Notes under the pieces: model-generated
The model's input: the letters and a program-made list of their open reading frames with translations, nothing else
The model's database searches: none
Told to the model about the DNA's origin: nothing
Part shown: one piece after another, positions 17,038 through 26,965 of the stretch
How positions within the stretch are numbered: the first letter of the stretch is position 1
Layout of the letters: the number at the start of each line of letters is the position of its first letter
Made by a program: the position numbers and the translations under genes
Source: Lentimicrobium sp. L6
GTDB lineage: Bacteria > Bacteroidota > Bacteroidia > Bacteroidales > UBA12170
Direction of reading: 5' to 3'
Length of the DNA stretch: 64,000 bases
NCBI RefSeq assembly: GCF_013166655.1
Contig: NZ_JABKCA010000015.1
Location: forward strand, 1 to 64,000

Positions 17038-20000
17038 ATGAAGATGATCCTGAAGAAATATATGCTCCTGATAAATATTTCACTGCTATTGCTAGTGACT
17101 GTCGCTTATGTTATTTTAGGGAATAATAAGTCTGAATCTATTACCAATGTTGCTCAGCAAATTCAAAGTCAAGTTCAGTCGGATCAGGTTCTTTTAGATG
17201 GGATTTTATTAGAATTACAAGAGGTATTAATCCTCAATGGAAAAGAAGCATTTGAGATTAAGGCTTTATCCTATCAGGCTAAATATAAAAATAGATTTGC
17301 TTTTGCTTTATATGAGGATCAGCAGCTAGAATTATGGACTGAAAACCATATTGTGTTTTCTGAAAGCTTTAATGAAATTGATAAACCAGGGCTTCAGCAT
17401 TTGGGCTCTTACCAAGTTGTGCTTCGCTATAAACAAGTTCAGCAATTTTCGATTGTTGGAGTTCAGATCATAAAAATCCAATACCCTTGGGAAAATGAAT
17501 ATTTAATGAGCCATCTGGCTAGCTATTTTAGTATTTCAAAGAAATTGATTGTAAGTGATACCAAGGGCTTTCTTGTGGAGGGAAATAAAGGAGAAGAACT
17601 TTTTTATATTGATTCTGCTGAGAATAACTCTTTAGGAAAATTGAAATTGCTCCCCTTCTTCTTGTTTATCTTCTCATTTTACTTTTTGGCTCAGATTCTG
17701 CAAAAGCTATTAAAGAAATTATCTAAAGAGAAAGAATTAATAGCATTAAGTATTTTTAGTTTAGTCATTTTTACTTGGTATGGAATCCATTTATTCTTTG
17801 GGGTGCCAGAGTTTATATTTCAGAGTGAATTGTTTTCTCCTGGCCTTTATGCTCATTTCTGGATTTATAATACTATTGGAAACTTATTCTTTATTAGCTT
17901 GATGTTAATGGTAGTAGTGATTTATTATTTTAATCACGTAAAAACTCGCCAACTCAATGTCTTGTTCATCCATATTTACCTTGTTTTTATTTTCCTCCTC
18001 TATTATATCTTGGTCATTTTAATCAGGAGTTTGATTTTCGATTCCCAAATTGGTCTAGATTTGTTTCAGCTAGCCTCATTAAATATATATAGCTATTTAG
18101 TAATATTGATTATCTTTATTCTGCAGTTTTCTTTATTTTTTGCTGTTTATCGTTGGTTGGGACATTTCATCAATTGCAAAAAAGTAGAATATCATATATG
18201 GATCTTTCTTTTAGGAATAGGCGTTTTACCTCTTGTCACCTCAAGCGATTTTTTAATCTCTTTTTGGTTGATACATCTTTCTATTAGTGCCATTATTATT
18301 TTGACCTTTTATTGGCAAAGAAGAAACACAGGTAACAGAAAGCTTGGTGAAGTTTTGTTTTTTCTGGTATTTTTTACTTTCCTAACCACTTTTTATCTCA
18401 ATTACTTAAACGATCAGAAGGAAGGTCTTATCAGAGAAACATCAGCATTAACCTTAGATTTAGAAAATGATCCTTTTTTAGAAGAACAGTTTATTTCTTC
18501 TATTGAGAAAATTCAAAATGATGAGTTTCTTATTGAACTCACAAAGGGACAGCAGATTATTGATAATGATGACAGTCTCCTCAACTTTATTTCGGAAAAG
18601 TACTTTGAATCTTTTATGCAGTTATATCATATCAACCTGATACACTGCGATGAGGAAAGTATGATTATGATTATGCCTGATAATTTCGAAACATCATGTT
18701 ATCAGTATTTTAGTGAAAGGATAAAAAATAGCAAATCAATTATTCGAGAGGATACTTTGTATTTGATTCAAAGTTCATTTCAGTACAGGAATTATATTGG
18801 AAGAGTTCCTTATCAGTTAGATTCGGTTCATAAATCTTGTATTTTTATTGAATTTGTATCTAAAGTAAAACCTAAAGAAATGGGACTTCCTGCGATATTA
18901 GAGAAATCCCATATTTATCAATCAACTTTATTAAGAAATTATTCCTACGCAGTATATGGTGATGGAGATTTAACTGATGTTTATGGTAAGTTTGATTATA
19001 AGCAAAAGCTGGAAGATTATAGATTGACTTCTTATCATGATACTTATTTCGATAAAAATAATTATCAGCATTATATTTATTCCAAGAACAAAGAAAATGT
19101 ATTGATCATTAGCTTAGAAAAACCAGGCTGGTTGCAGCGGTTAGCTTCTTTCGCATTTATTTTCTTGTTCTATAGCTTATTCACTTTCTTGCTTTACTTT
19201 CTGTTTAATACTGCTTCATTACAAAATTCGGTAAGTAGTTTCCAAGGTAGACTTCAATATTCCATGATCATACTCCTCTTATTTTCGTTTATTCTAATAG
19301 GAGTTTCTAGTTTATATTATATCATATATCTGAATCAGGCAAAAAATGCTGATAGTTTGATGGAAAAAGCCCATTCCGTTTTAATAGAATTAGAGCATAA
19401 ATTGAGTGGTATGGAGGAGTTCACATCTGCAGATCATCAGTATGTAGAAAGTTTGTTGATGAAATTCGCAGAAGTATTTTTTACCGATATCACCTTGTAT
19501 AACAAGAAAGGCGAGTTGTTAGCAAGCAGTAGACCAGAAATGTTTAGTGCCGCATTATTATCGAATAGGATGGAAGCCAATGCTTATTATGAATTGAAAT
19601 TTCTTAAGAACTCTTTCTTCATTCAGGAAGAAAAAATTGGCTCTCAAAACTATTTATCGGCTTACCTTCCATTTAGGAATCAAGACAATCATTCTGTTGC
19701 CTATCTGAATCTGCCATACTTTGCCAAGCAGTACGAATTGGAAGAGGAGGTCTCTGGATTCATCGTAGCTTTCTTAAATATCTATTTATTCCTATTGTTT
19801 ATTACTGTAGTGATAACCCTTGTGGTCTCTCGATATTTGAGTAAACCTTTGCAAATGATTAAAGAAAAAATGGGGAAGCTAGATTTGCAAGATACTAATG
19901 AGAAGATTGAGTGGAATAAGGATGACGAGATTGGTGAGTTAGTTAAAGAGTATAATAGAATGGTGGAAGAATTGAGTTTAAGTGCTCAGAAATTAGCCAT

Positions 20001-20673
20001 TACCCAAAGGGAATCGGCTTGGCGTGAAATGGCTCAGCAAATTGCTCATGAGATTAAAAATCCACTCACACCCATGAAACTCAATGTGCAGTATTTAGAA
20101 AGGGCTTGGGACGATCAGGTGGAGGATTTTGAAGTGAGGATGAAGAGGATTACCAAAGGATTACAAGAGCAAATTGACGTGCTAAGTGAGATTGCTGGAC
20201 AGTTTAGTACCTTTGCAGCAATTGATAAAATCCAAGCTCAACAATTAGATATCAAGAGCATTATTATAGACGTGGAAAGCATTTTTAAGGGCAATGATCA
20301 TGTGGCCTTCTCCCATGAATTTATGGAGGAAGATATATTAGTTTCGGCCGATAAAAATCAATTGATTAGAGTATTTAATAATCTGTATAAAAATGCGGTT
20401 CAAGCCATAGGACAAAACTCATCGGGCGCTATTCATACTAAATTAACAAGGGTGAGTGAAAGCCTAGAGATTCGAATTAGTGATGATGGCTGTGGCATTG
20501 CTGATAGCGAACTTACTCATATTTTTGAACCACGATTTACCACAAAAACTAGTGGAATGGGACTAGGCTTGGCATTGGTAAAAAAGATGATAGAGAATAT
20601 CGGAGGAACTATTCGAGTGGAAACCATCCTCAAAAAAGGGACTAGTTTTATTATTAAAATTCCTATTGTTTAA
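17038..20673 (+). CDS. Large NtrY-like sensor histidine kinase
   Basis: A membrane sensor kinase of 1211 residues, unusually long. One N-terminal TM helix is followed by about 8 TM segments (about 205-460), an extracytoplasmic domain (about 460-700), two TM helices (about 700-766), a second extracytoplasmic domain and a last TM (about 905-930). A HAMP domain (SRYLSKPLQMIKEKM), the H-box AHEIKNPLTPMKLN with the phospho-acceptor His near 1004, and the ATPase domain follow. The ATPase shows N box NNLYKNAVQAI, G1 DDGCGI, F box FEPRFTTK and G2 GMGLGLAL. The H-box context is NtrY-like. No response regulator lies beside it; the next gene is HigA-like, 14 bases away. The start is at 17038, after a -7 box. 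Confidence 0.9.
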   Translation: MKMILKKYMLLINISLLLLVTVAYVILGNNKSESITNVAQQIQSQVQSDQVLLDGILLELQEVLILNGKEAFEIKALSYQAKYKNRFAFALYEDQQLELWTENHIVFSESFNEIDKPGLQHLGSYQVVLRYKQVQQFSIVGVQIIKIQYPWENEYLMSHLASYFSISKKLIVSDTKGFLVEGNKGEELFYIDSAENNSLGKLKLLPFFLFIFSFYFLAQILQKLLKKLSKEKELIALSIFSLVIFTWYGIHLFFGVPEFIFQSELFSPGLYAHFWIYNTIGNLFFISLMLMVVVIYYFNHVKTRQLNVLFIHIYLVFIFLLYYILVILIRSLIFDSQIGLDLFQLASLNIYSYLVILIIFILQFSLFFAVYRWLGHFINCKKVEYHIWIFLLGIGVLPLVTSSDFLISFWLIHLSISAIIILTFYWQRRNTGNRKLGEVLFFLVFFTFLTTFYLNYLNDQKEGLIRETSALTLDLENDPFLEEQFISSIEKIQNDEFLIELTKGQQIIDNDDSLLNFISEKYFESFMQLYHINLIHCDEESMIMIMPDNFETSCYQYFSERIKNSKSIIREDTLYLIQSSFQYRNYIGRVPYQLDSVHKSCIFIEFVSKVKPKEMGLPAILEKSHIYQSTLLRNYSYAVYGDGDLTDVYGKFDYKQKLEDYRLTSYHDTYFDKNNYQHYIYSKNKENVLIISLEKPGWLQRLASFAFIFLFYSLFTFLLYFLFNTASLQNSVSSFQGRLQYSMIILLLFSFILIGVSSLYYIIYLNQAKNADSLMEKAHSVLIELEHKLSGMEEFTSADHQYVESLLMKFAEVFFTDITLYNKKGELLASSRPEMFSAALLSNRMEANAYYELKFLKNSFFIQEEKIGSQNYLSAYLPFRNQDNHSVAYLNLPYFAKQYELEEEVSGFIVAFLNIYLFLLFITVVITLVVSRYLSKPLQMIKEKMGKLDLQDTNEKIEWNKDDEIGELVKEYNRMVEELSLSAQKLAITQRESAWREMAQQIAHEIKNPLTPMKLNVQYLERAWDDQVEDFEVRMKRITKGLQEQIDVLSEIAGQFSTFAAIDKIQAQQLDIKSIIIDVESIFKGNDHVAFSHEFMEEDILVSADKNQLIRVFNNLYKNAVQAIGQNSSGAIHTKLTRVSESLEIRISDDGCGIADSELTHIFEPRFTTKTSGMGLGLALVKKMIENIGGTIRVETILKKGTSFIIKIPIV

Positions 20674-20687
20674 AAGAATAGTAAAAT

Positions 20688-21155
20688 ATGAGGACTAAAA
20701 TATTAAAAACGGAGAAAGATTATAATGACGCCTGTGAGCGTATTTATATACTTATTCACAGCAATGAAAATGCAATTGAACCAGCAAGTAGCGAAGGCGA
20801 GGAGATAGAATTATTGTCTCTACTTATTGAAAAATATGAGCAAGAGCATTTTTCAATTCAAGCTCCAAGTCCTATTGAAGCCATTAGATTTAGAATGGAT
20901 CAGATGAATTTAAAGCAAGCAGACCTTGCACCTTTGTTTGGTGGGAAAACACGAATTTCGGAAGTTCTAAATGGAAAAAGACCATTAACTTTGAAAATGA
21001 TAACATTATTAAACAGATATCTGGGAATTCCCTTAGAATCATTGGTTAATGGTAATAAAGATATAAAACTAGATCCTGAAAAGAGAGAGAAAATATTGAG
21101 TATAGATTCCATCAAAGATTATTTTACAAAAAGTGGTAGAGTGGCAGTCTTATAA
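20688..21155 (+). CDS. HigA-like helix-turn-helix regulator
   Basis: A 155-residue protein of the HigA antitoxin/XRE type. An N-terminal helical region of about 60 residues (KTEKDYNDACERIYIL, SEGEEIELLSLLIEKYE) precedes an HTH at about 64-118. The HTH has the family phrase MNLKQADLAPLFGGKTRISEVLNGKR, here split by the recognition helix, and then LTLKMITLLNRYLGIP. HigA partners normally pair with a HigB toxin gene, and none is adjacent. Upstream is the histidine kinase (14-base gap), downstream a convergent helicase gene. It may be an orphan antitoxin or a plain repressor, possibly co-transcribed with the kinase. Confidence 0.8.
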   Translation: MRTKILKTEKDYNDACERIYILIHSNENAIEPASSEGEEIELLSLLIEKYEQEHFSIQAPSPIEAIRFRMDQMNLKQADLAPLFGGKTRISEVLNGKRPLTLKMITLLNRYLGIPLESLVNGNKDIKLDPEKREKILSIDSIKDYFTKSGRVAVL

Positions 21156-21175
21156 GTTTTTAGGATTGTCAAAGG

Positions 21176-22597
21176 CTAGTCCTGATAATATTCCTCTTTA
21201 AAATTCACCAAGTATAGTTTTTTAGTAGCACGAGTAATGGCAGTATAGAGCCAACGACCAAACTCCACATCCATTTTATCATCGGGAAGCCAAGGTTGCT
21301 CCAAAAATACCACATCCCATTGCCCGCCTTGGGTTTTATGACAGGTTAAAGCATTGGCAAATTTTACCTGTAAGGCATTAAAATGGCGGTTGTTTTTTAC
21401 CGCATCTACTCTGGCTTTCTTGCTACTTAAATCGTAATAATCTTTCATCACCTCCTGAAATAGCCTATTGTTTTCTTCATAGGTTAAGGAAGGACTCTCA
21501 GAAGTTAAGGTATCCAATAGTATCAAAACATCAAAGCTAGGTTCATCAGGGTAATCAATCATTTGCACTTCTACTTCAGCAAATTCAAAGCCATATAAAT
21601 CAGAATATCTTTTCAATTGTACTATTTCTACTATATCTCCATTTGCTATAAAACCCGCTTGTGATTTTTCCTCTAACCAATAGTAATTATTTCTCACCAC
21701 CATTAATAAATCGCCACCTTCAATGCGGTTCTCTTTATAAAGAATTCTGTTCCTAACTTCGCGATTATATATATTGGCTCTTTTATTACTTCGAGTAATA
21801 ATCACCACATTTTCTTCTCCAAATTCAGAAAAAGCATCTGACAATTCATCAGCTAATTCCATACCTCCAATTCTATAAACATCTTTAAAATCACTAATGG
21901 AAAAAATGGGGTTCTCTATACTTCCTTCACCGATGAGATTACGGATGTGAGTAGCATTATATAAAATTCCAGATTCAGCAGCTTGTCTAACCACCTCTTT
22001 AAGTTCATATTTAAAAATATCGAAAGGATAATAACTTTTTAAGCCTTCAGGACTCAAAGCAGGACTTATTTCTAATCCCACTGGAGGAAGCTGAGCCAGA
22101 TCGCCAATCAGCATTAACTGACAATGGTCACCTGAATAAACATAGGTGATCAGGTCGGCGAGTAAATCTTGATGGGAAAAATGAGCATCCGAAGTAGAGC
22201 CAGAAATCATGGAAGCTTCATCAACAATAAACAGGGTGTTCACATGGAGATTTTCTTTCAATCGACTTTCCATATACCCACTTTTATCCATACTGGTGAA
22301 ATATATTTTCTTATGTATGGTGAGGGCTTTTTTATGGGCATAGGCCGAAAGGACCTTGGCAGCTCTTCCTGTAGGAGCCAAAAGTACTGTTCGCTTTCTG
22401 ATACCAGGTAGAGTAGAAACAATGGATTGCACAAAACTGGTTTTTCCGGTTCCTGCATAGCCTTTCAAGAGGAATACTTTTTCTATAGAATCGTATGCTA
22501 GAAACTTTACAAATTCCTCAAATAGCAATTCCTGATCAGTAGTTGGCTGATGCGGAAATTTTTCCTTTAATATTTTTAAAACTGGTTCAGGGTTCAT
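21176..22597 (-). CDS. RecD/Pif1-like superfamily 1 DNA helicase
   Basis: A 473-residue ATP-dependent helicase. Walker A is GYAGTGKT (residues 46-53), Walker B LFIVDEASM, motif III LIGDLAQLPPVG. The UvrD_C_2-type C-terminus is ALTCHKTQGGQWDVVF followed by YTAITRATKKLYL. The arrangement matches the short RecD2/Dda-type helicases of Bacteroidota, often annotated ATP-dependent endonuclease or exoDNAse V alpha-like. There is no RecB or RecC beside it. The frame extends to an ATG at 22630. I prefer 22597 because a near-consensus TAAATTGC lies upstream at a better distance and the product then starts like its relatives. Confidence 0.85.
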   Translation of the reverse strand: MNPEPVLKILKEKFPHQPTTDQELLFEEFVKFLAYDSIEKVFLLKGYAGTGKTSFVQSIVSTLPGIRKRTVLLAPTGRAAKVLSAYAHKKALTIHKKIYFTSMDKSGYMESRLKENLHVNTLFIVDEASMISGSTSDAHFSHQDLLADLITYVYSGDHCQLMLIGDLAQLPPVGLEISPALSPEGLKSYYPFDIFKYELKEVVRQAAESGILYNATHIRNLIGEGSIENPIFSISDFKDVYRIGGMELADELSDAFSEFGEENVVIITRSNKRANIYNREVRNRILYKENRIEGGDLLMVVRNNYYWLEEKSQAGFIANGDIVEIVQLKRYSDLYGFEFAEVEVQMIDYPDEPSFDVLILLDTLTSESPSLTYEENNRLFQEVMKDYYDLSSKKARVDAVKNNRHFNALQVKFANALTCHKTQGGQWDVVFLEQPWLPDDKMDVEFGRWLYTAITRATKKLYLVNFKEEYYQD

Positions 22598-22826
22598 AAA
22601 ATGAATTAGGTGATGCTTTTTTAAAGACATCGCAATTTAGAGAATATAAGTTGAAATAATGAAGAAAATTAAGCTGAACAAAAGACAATAGGATTTATTT
22701 ATTAACAATTCCTCAAAATTGGGATTAAAAGCTTTAAACCCATAATAAAATCAAGATGTGAAAAGAGTTACTATGTTCTAGTATTTGCTTTTTTTCGTAT
22801 CTTGTGGTCATAGAAATAGAAAGCAT

Positions 22827-23360
22827 ATGCAAGTACAAATTAAGAGGGAAAAACCAAAGGATATTGAAGAGGTTAATTTGTTGTTTAATTTGGCTTTTCA
22901 AAAGGAAGATGTTAACGCCTTGATTAAAGATTTTAGAAAAACGAATCACTTTATTCCAGAGTTATCTCGTGTAGCACGAATAAATGACCAAATTATTGGT
23001 ATTATTATGTATGCAAAAGCCGAGATAGTTAAAGGTAGAAAGAATGTCCCTAGTATTATTATGGCCACCATTGCAGTATTACCTTCCTACCAAGGTTTAG
23101 GAATTGGACAGGAACTGATAGCTAATTCTTTTCAAAAAGCTCGTGATTTAGGTTATGTTTCAGTATTGGTTGTTGGTCAAGAGGAATATTTCCCACGCTT
23201 CGGCTTTAAACCAGCATCTGAGTTTGATATTACCACAAGCCTAGAAGTTTCTGAAGAAGAATTTTTAGCCATAGAATTAGTTCCTGATGGATTAAAAAAT
23301 GCCTCGGGTAAACTTAAAAATCAAGAGCTTTTACCTGAATTAGTAAAATATAGTATTTAG
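22827..23360 (+). CDS. GNAT family N-acetyltransferase
   Basis: A 177-residue acetyl-CoA-dependent acyltransferase. The acetyl-CoA loop is QGLGIGQELI (motif A, preceded by IAVLPSY). It is followed by ARDLGYVSVLVVGQEEYFPRFGF, given here in two parts as helix and strand, typical of the YhbS subgroup. The substrate is not predictable. The ATG at 22827 starts the conserved domain; the upstream frame with MLFFVSCG is unlikely because it would overlap the promoter region. It converges on ppk1 with only 3 bases between the stops. Confidence 0.85.
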   Translation: MQVQIKREKPKDIEEVNLLFNLAFQKEDVNALIKDFRKTNHFIPELSRVARINDQIIGIIMYAKAEIVKGRKNVPSIIMATIAVLPSYQGLGIGQELIANSFQKARDLGYVSVLVVGQEEYFPRFGFKPASEFDITTSLEVSEEEFLAIELVPDGLKNASGKLKNQELLPELVKYSI

Positions 23361-23363
23361 ATA

Positions 23364-25412
23364 CTACTTTTCTTCTTTAGCTTTCAAATATTTGTAAGTT
23401 TCTAACTGTGATTGATGGAGTATTCCATCTTGTGGAATTAGGTATTTATTAATATCCCTACCCTGTAAATTCCTTGCTTTCATATTGTCTTGGAGCTGAA
23501 TGTCGATTAAATCTTGGATTTCTTTTTGATGTTCTGGAGAGTGTATAGGGCAAACTACTTCCACACGGTGGTCAAGGTTTCTAGACATTAAATCAGCAGA
23601 TGAGATATAATACTTTCTGTCTCCTCCATTAGCGAAAATAAAAATCCTACTGTGCTCTAGGTATCTATCTACAACACCAATGGCTTCAATATTTTCATGA
23701 GTAAAGTTCTCTCTCAAAACACAGATCCCTCTGATGATCAGCTTGAATTTCACTCCCGCATCTGCAGCTTTGTAAATCTTTTTGATGATACCCATATCTA
23801 CAAGGTTATTAATCTTGATGATACAAAATGCTTCTTTACCTTCTAAGGCATTATGGGTCTCAATTTCAATTCGCTTATAGATAAAATCTCTGATTTTGAA
23901 AGGTGCGACTTTTAAGGCTTTAAAAGTGGGGCGATTGAACTTGGTTTCAAATAATTGAAAAACATTATTTACATCTTTACAAATATCGTGATTGCTGGTC
24001 ATTAAACTGGTGTCGCTATATACTCTGGCTGTGGCTTCATGGAAATTCCCAGTACTCACATTGCTATAATACACGTTTGCCCCTGCTTCTTTTCTACGAA
24101 TGAGGATTAGCTTGCAGTGAACTTTAAACCCTGGTATAGTGGGGATGATTTTTACACCTTCCTCTTGTAAGCGCTCTGCCCAATAAATATTATCCTCTTC
24201 ATCAAACCTAGCTTGGAGTTCCATGAAAACGGTAACAGCTTTTCCGTTTCTAGCCGCATTTATCAATCCTTTCATAAGAGAGCTATTTCTAGAAACTCGA
24301 TAGAAAGTCATTTTAATGGCTCTTACATTTGGATCAACGGCAGCTTCCCATATTAAACTAATGGTACTTTTAAAGGAATGATATGGATAATGAAGTAAAA
24401 TATCTTTTCTTCGAAGAATATCAAATTTGCTTTTGTTTGCTGGCAATTCAGGATGAATAAAAGGCTGAATAGGTTTGTAAAAAAGTTCTGGATCTAAAGA
24501 AGGAAAGTCCATAAAGTCTTTTAGATTATGATATCTTCCACCAGCTCTCAGGTTATCATTGCTTTTAATTCCAAAGGTATTTAAAACTACCTTTAGGAGC
24601 TTTGGAGAGATGGACCTATCGTATACAAAACGAATAGGAGGTGCTTTCTTTCTTTTCTTCACACTATCACTCATGAGTTCTAAAAAACTTTTTAAAACGT
24701 CATTATCAATATCCAGCTCAGCTTCTCGAGTTAGCTTAACCATATGAGCTACAAAAATATCATAACCTAAAATAGAAAATATAGCATGGAGATTAAACCT
24801 CACCACATCATCTAAAAACATGATGTATTTCTTGTCGCCAACAGTAGGGAGTTTCACAAAACGAGAGAGAATGTTGGTTGGCATTTCAATAAGAGCATAT
24901 CTATCTTTGAGGATTTTTTTGGAATCTTTCATCTCAATAGCTAAATAGACTGTTTTGTCTTTGAAATTTTTGTATTTCTGATTGTCGCCTAACATTAGAG
25001 GAAATACATGTTTTCTTACTTCTTCGTCAAAATATTGACTAATATATTCTTTCTGTGATTCGTTGATCTCATTTTCATCTATCAAGAAAACATTATTCTC
25101 TCTTGCTTCTGCAATAAGTGAATGATAGGTTTCATTATAAATCTCTTCTTGATGTGCTACTTTCTGCTGAAGTTCTAAAAAGGTATTGGTCAGGCTTTTC
25201 TTTACAGCATCAGTCACCTTTTTGTGAATCCTCATTCTGTTAATGGTAGCAACCCGAACTCTAAAAAATTCATCTTTATTATTGGAAAATATACCAAGAT
25301 ATTTAAAACGTTCTAATATGGGGTTCTTTTTATCAATGGCTTCTTGTAGCACACGGTAATTAAAATCAAGCCAACTTAATTCCCTATTGATATATTTTAT
25401 TTCATTTTCCAT
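23364..25412 (-). CDS. ppk1: Polyphosphate kinase 1
   Basis: Reversibly polymerises the terminal phosphate of ATP into inorganic polyphosphate. It has the N-terminal domain (YINRELSWLDFNYRVLQEA), the head domain, and two phospholipase D-like catalytic domains. The phospho-histidine region reads GFKVHCKLILIRR, and the second catalytic domain holds YISSADLMSRNLDHRVEV. At 682 residues it is standard. It begins 2 bases after the stop of the LptF/G-like permease gene, so the two form an operon. No ppx exopolyphosphatase gene is in the window. Confidence 0.96.
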   Translation of the reverse strand: MENEIKYINRELSWLDFNYRVLQEAIDKKNPILERFKYLGIFSNNKDEFFRVRVATINRMRIHKKVTDAVKKSLTNTFLELQQKVAHQEEIYNETYHSLIAEARENNVFLIDENEINESQKEYISQYFDEEVRKHVFPLMLGDNQKYKNFKDKTVYLAIEMKDSKKILKDRYALIEMPTNILSRFVKLPTVGDKKYIMFLDDVVRFNLHAIFSILGYDIFVAHMVKLTREAELDIDNDVLKSFLELMSDSVKKRKKAPPIRFVYDRSISPKLLKVVLNTFGIKSNDNLRAGGRYHNLKDFMDFPSLDPELFYKPIQPFIHPELPANKSKFDILRRKDILLHYPYHSFKSTISLIWEAAVDPNVRAIKMTFYRVSRNSSLMKGLINAARNGKAVTVFMELQARFDEEDNIYWAERLQEEGVKIIPTIPGFKVHCKLILIRRKEAGANVYYSNVSTGNFHEATARVYSDTSLMTSNHDICKDVNNVFQLFETKFNRPTFKALKVAPFKIRDFIYKRIEIETHNALEGKEAFCIIKINNLVDMGIIKKIYKAADAGVKFKLIIRGICVLRENFTHENIEAIGVVDRYLEHSRIFIFANGGDRKYYISSADLMSRNLDHRVEVVCPIHSPEHQKEIQDLIDIQLQDNMKARNLQGRDINKYLIPQDGILHQSQLETYKYLKAKEEK

Positions 25413-25414
25413 TA

Positions 25415-26863
25415 CTACTGAATTGATTTTGATTCTTTGCGTTTAAATATTTTTTCAAACATTTTTTTATAAGTATCAGCATCAAACAATGGTGCATCGG
25501 AAGTAGCTTTTAGGGTAAGGAAAATCCCAATCGGTAAAAATATAGCAGAGGCCATCCAAACCCCAATCCAAAGGTTCATAGAACCTGCTTTTACTGCTCT
25601 TTCCCCTGTCATGGTTAGAATATGATAGGCAATAAAGAATAGGGTAGACATGACCACCGGTAATCCCAATCCACCTTTTCTGATGATGGCTCCCAATGGG
25701 GCACCTACAAAAAACAAGATGAGGCATGCAATTGAAAGTGTAAATTTTTTGTGATAGGCAATATCGTGTTTTCTAATAGTATTCTCTCTATTTGTATTTT
25801 CATCATTCATGCCTACCACGCTTTCCTTTATATTTCGAGTTCTATTCAAAGCGCTTTCGATTATCTTGTTCCTATCGAGTACATGTAAATCAAAAAGGAT
25901 ACTGGTGTATTCAGAAACCATTAAGGTGTCTGAATACAACTGCTTATTAAGTTTGAGTGAGTCTACTCTATGGTAGTTTTTGTATTTTCTGATGAGGTTT
26001 TGACCAAAATCAGTATTTCTTCTCTTTAATAAAATATTTAGGGAGTCTTTTGATTTGGTCAACTGACTTAAATCCATCATATGATAACTGTGTTTGAACA
26101 GGTTTTCATCAGTTCTACTGAGTCCATTATCGATGGTGAATCGTATTCTTTCTTCAGAAAACTGAGTGGTTTGGAATGGTCTAGTAACTCTATAGTTTTT
26201 TTGATCTGTTTTCTCTTCATAGTTATACCCATTGAAAAGGGTAAATTCAATAGCATCGCCACTAAGGCTTTGTTTCATAGTCCCCGATTCCGCTACACTC
26301 ACCTTGGTATTCCCATTTCTTCCAGAATGGTCGTAAATCATTACATCGTAAATAGTTTCCCCATCTTCGGCTCTCCCACCAATCCGTAAGGTGTAATCTC
26401 CTAAATCTTTATTGAAAATACCTTCTTTTATCTTGAAGGCTAGTTTTTTCTGCTGAACGTCGTATAGGAGGCTTCTGAATTTTAAATTAGCCACTGGTAA
26501 TACATTATTAGAAAAAAGAAAAGCCAAGCCACTAATAAATATAGATAGAATGATTAATGGTTTCATGATTCTTTTCAATGAAATGCCTGATGCTTTTAGG
26601 GCTACCAGTTCATAATGTTCACCCAGATTGCCAAAGGTCATCAAGGAGCTTAATAAGATAGCAAGTGGCAGAGCCATAGGAACAAAAGTGGAGGAGGCAT
26701 AGAAAAGCAATCGAAGAAGGACGTGCCATTCCAATCCTTTACCCACTAAATCATCCACGTATAACCAAAGAAATTGCATCAATAAAATAAACAATGCAAT
26801 AAAAAAGGTTAATATCAATGGCCCTAGATAGGAGCGAATTATAAAAAGGTCTACTTTTTTCAA
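25415..26863 (-). CDS. LptF/LptG family permease
   Basis: An inner-membrane subunit of the LPS export ABC transporter (LptB2FG). Three N-terminal TM helices (about 10-120) are followed by a periplasmic jellyroll domain of about 240 residues and three C-terminal TM helices (about 375-460). The N-terminus LFIIRSYLGPLILTFF and the loop LVALKASGISLKRIMKPL, the coupling helix region, are typical. The start is TTG at 26863; no ATG fits before the first TM helix. At 482 residues it is a little longer than the E. coli proteins. It is followed by ppk1. Whether it is LptF or LptG cannot be told. Confidence 0.9.
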   Translation of the reverse strand: MKKVDLFIIRSYLGPLILTFFIALFILLMQFLWLYVDDLVGKGLEWHVLLRLLFYASSTFVPMALPLAILLSSLMTFGNLGEHYELVALKASGISLKRIMKPLIILSIFISGLAFLFSNNVLPVANLKFRSLLYDVQQKKLAFKIKEGIFNKDLGDYTLRIGGRAEDGETIYDVMIYDHSGRNGNTKVSVAESGTMKQSLSGDAIEFTLFNGYNYEEKTDQKNYRVTRPFQTTQFSEERIRFTIDNGLSRTDENLFKHSYHMMDLSQLTKSKDSLNILLKRRNTDFGQNLIRKYKNYHRVDSLKLNKQLYSDTLMVSEYTSILFDLHVLDRNKIIESALNRTRNIKESVVGMNDENTNRENTIRKHDIAYHKKFTLSIACLILFFVGAPLGAIIRKGGLGLPVVMSTLFFIAYHILTMTGERAVKAGSMNLWIGVWMASAIFLPIGIFLTLKATSDAPLFDADTYKKMFEKIFKRKESKSIQ

Positions 26864-26880
26864 AGAATTCTATTTTTTAG

Positions 26881-26888
26881 CAAAGATA
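26881..26888 (-). promoter_or_regulatory. -7 box for the permease-ppk1 operon
   Basis: TATCTTTG on the minus strand, 17 bases before the TTG start at 26863. Confidence 0.45.
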
Positions 26889-26965
26889 AGATATTAGCAA
26901 TTTTGAAGACTTAAAAAATGCTAATTTTAGAGGATTCCTTTTTATCAGGAATTCAGGTGTTAATA

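Noticed and set aside
20688-21155. Complete HigBA toxin-antitoxin system
   Set aside because: Only the HigA-like gene is present; neither flank encodes a HigB-like protein of about 100 residues.
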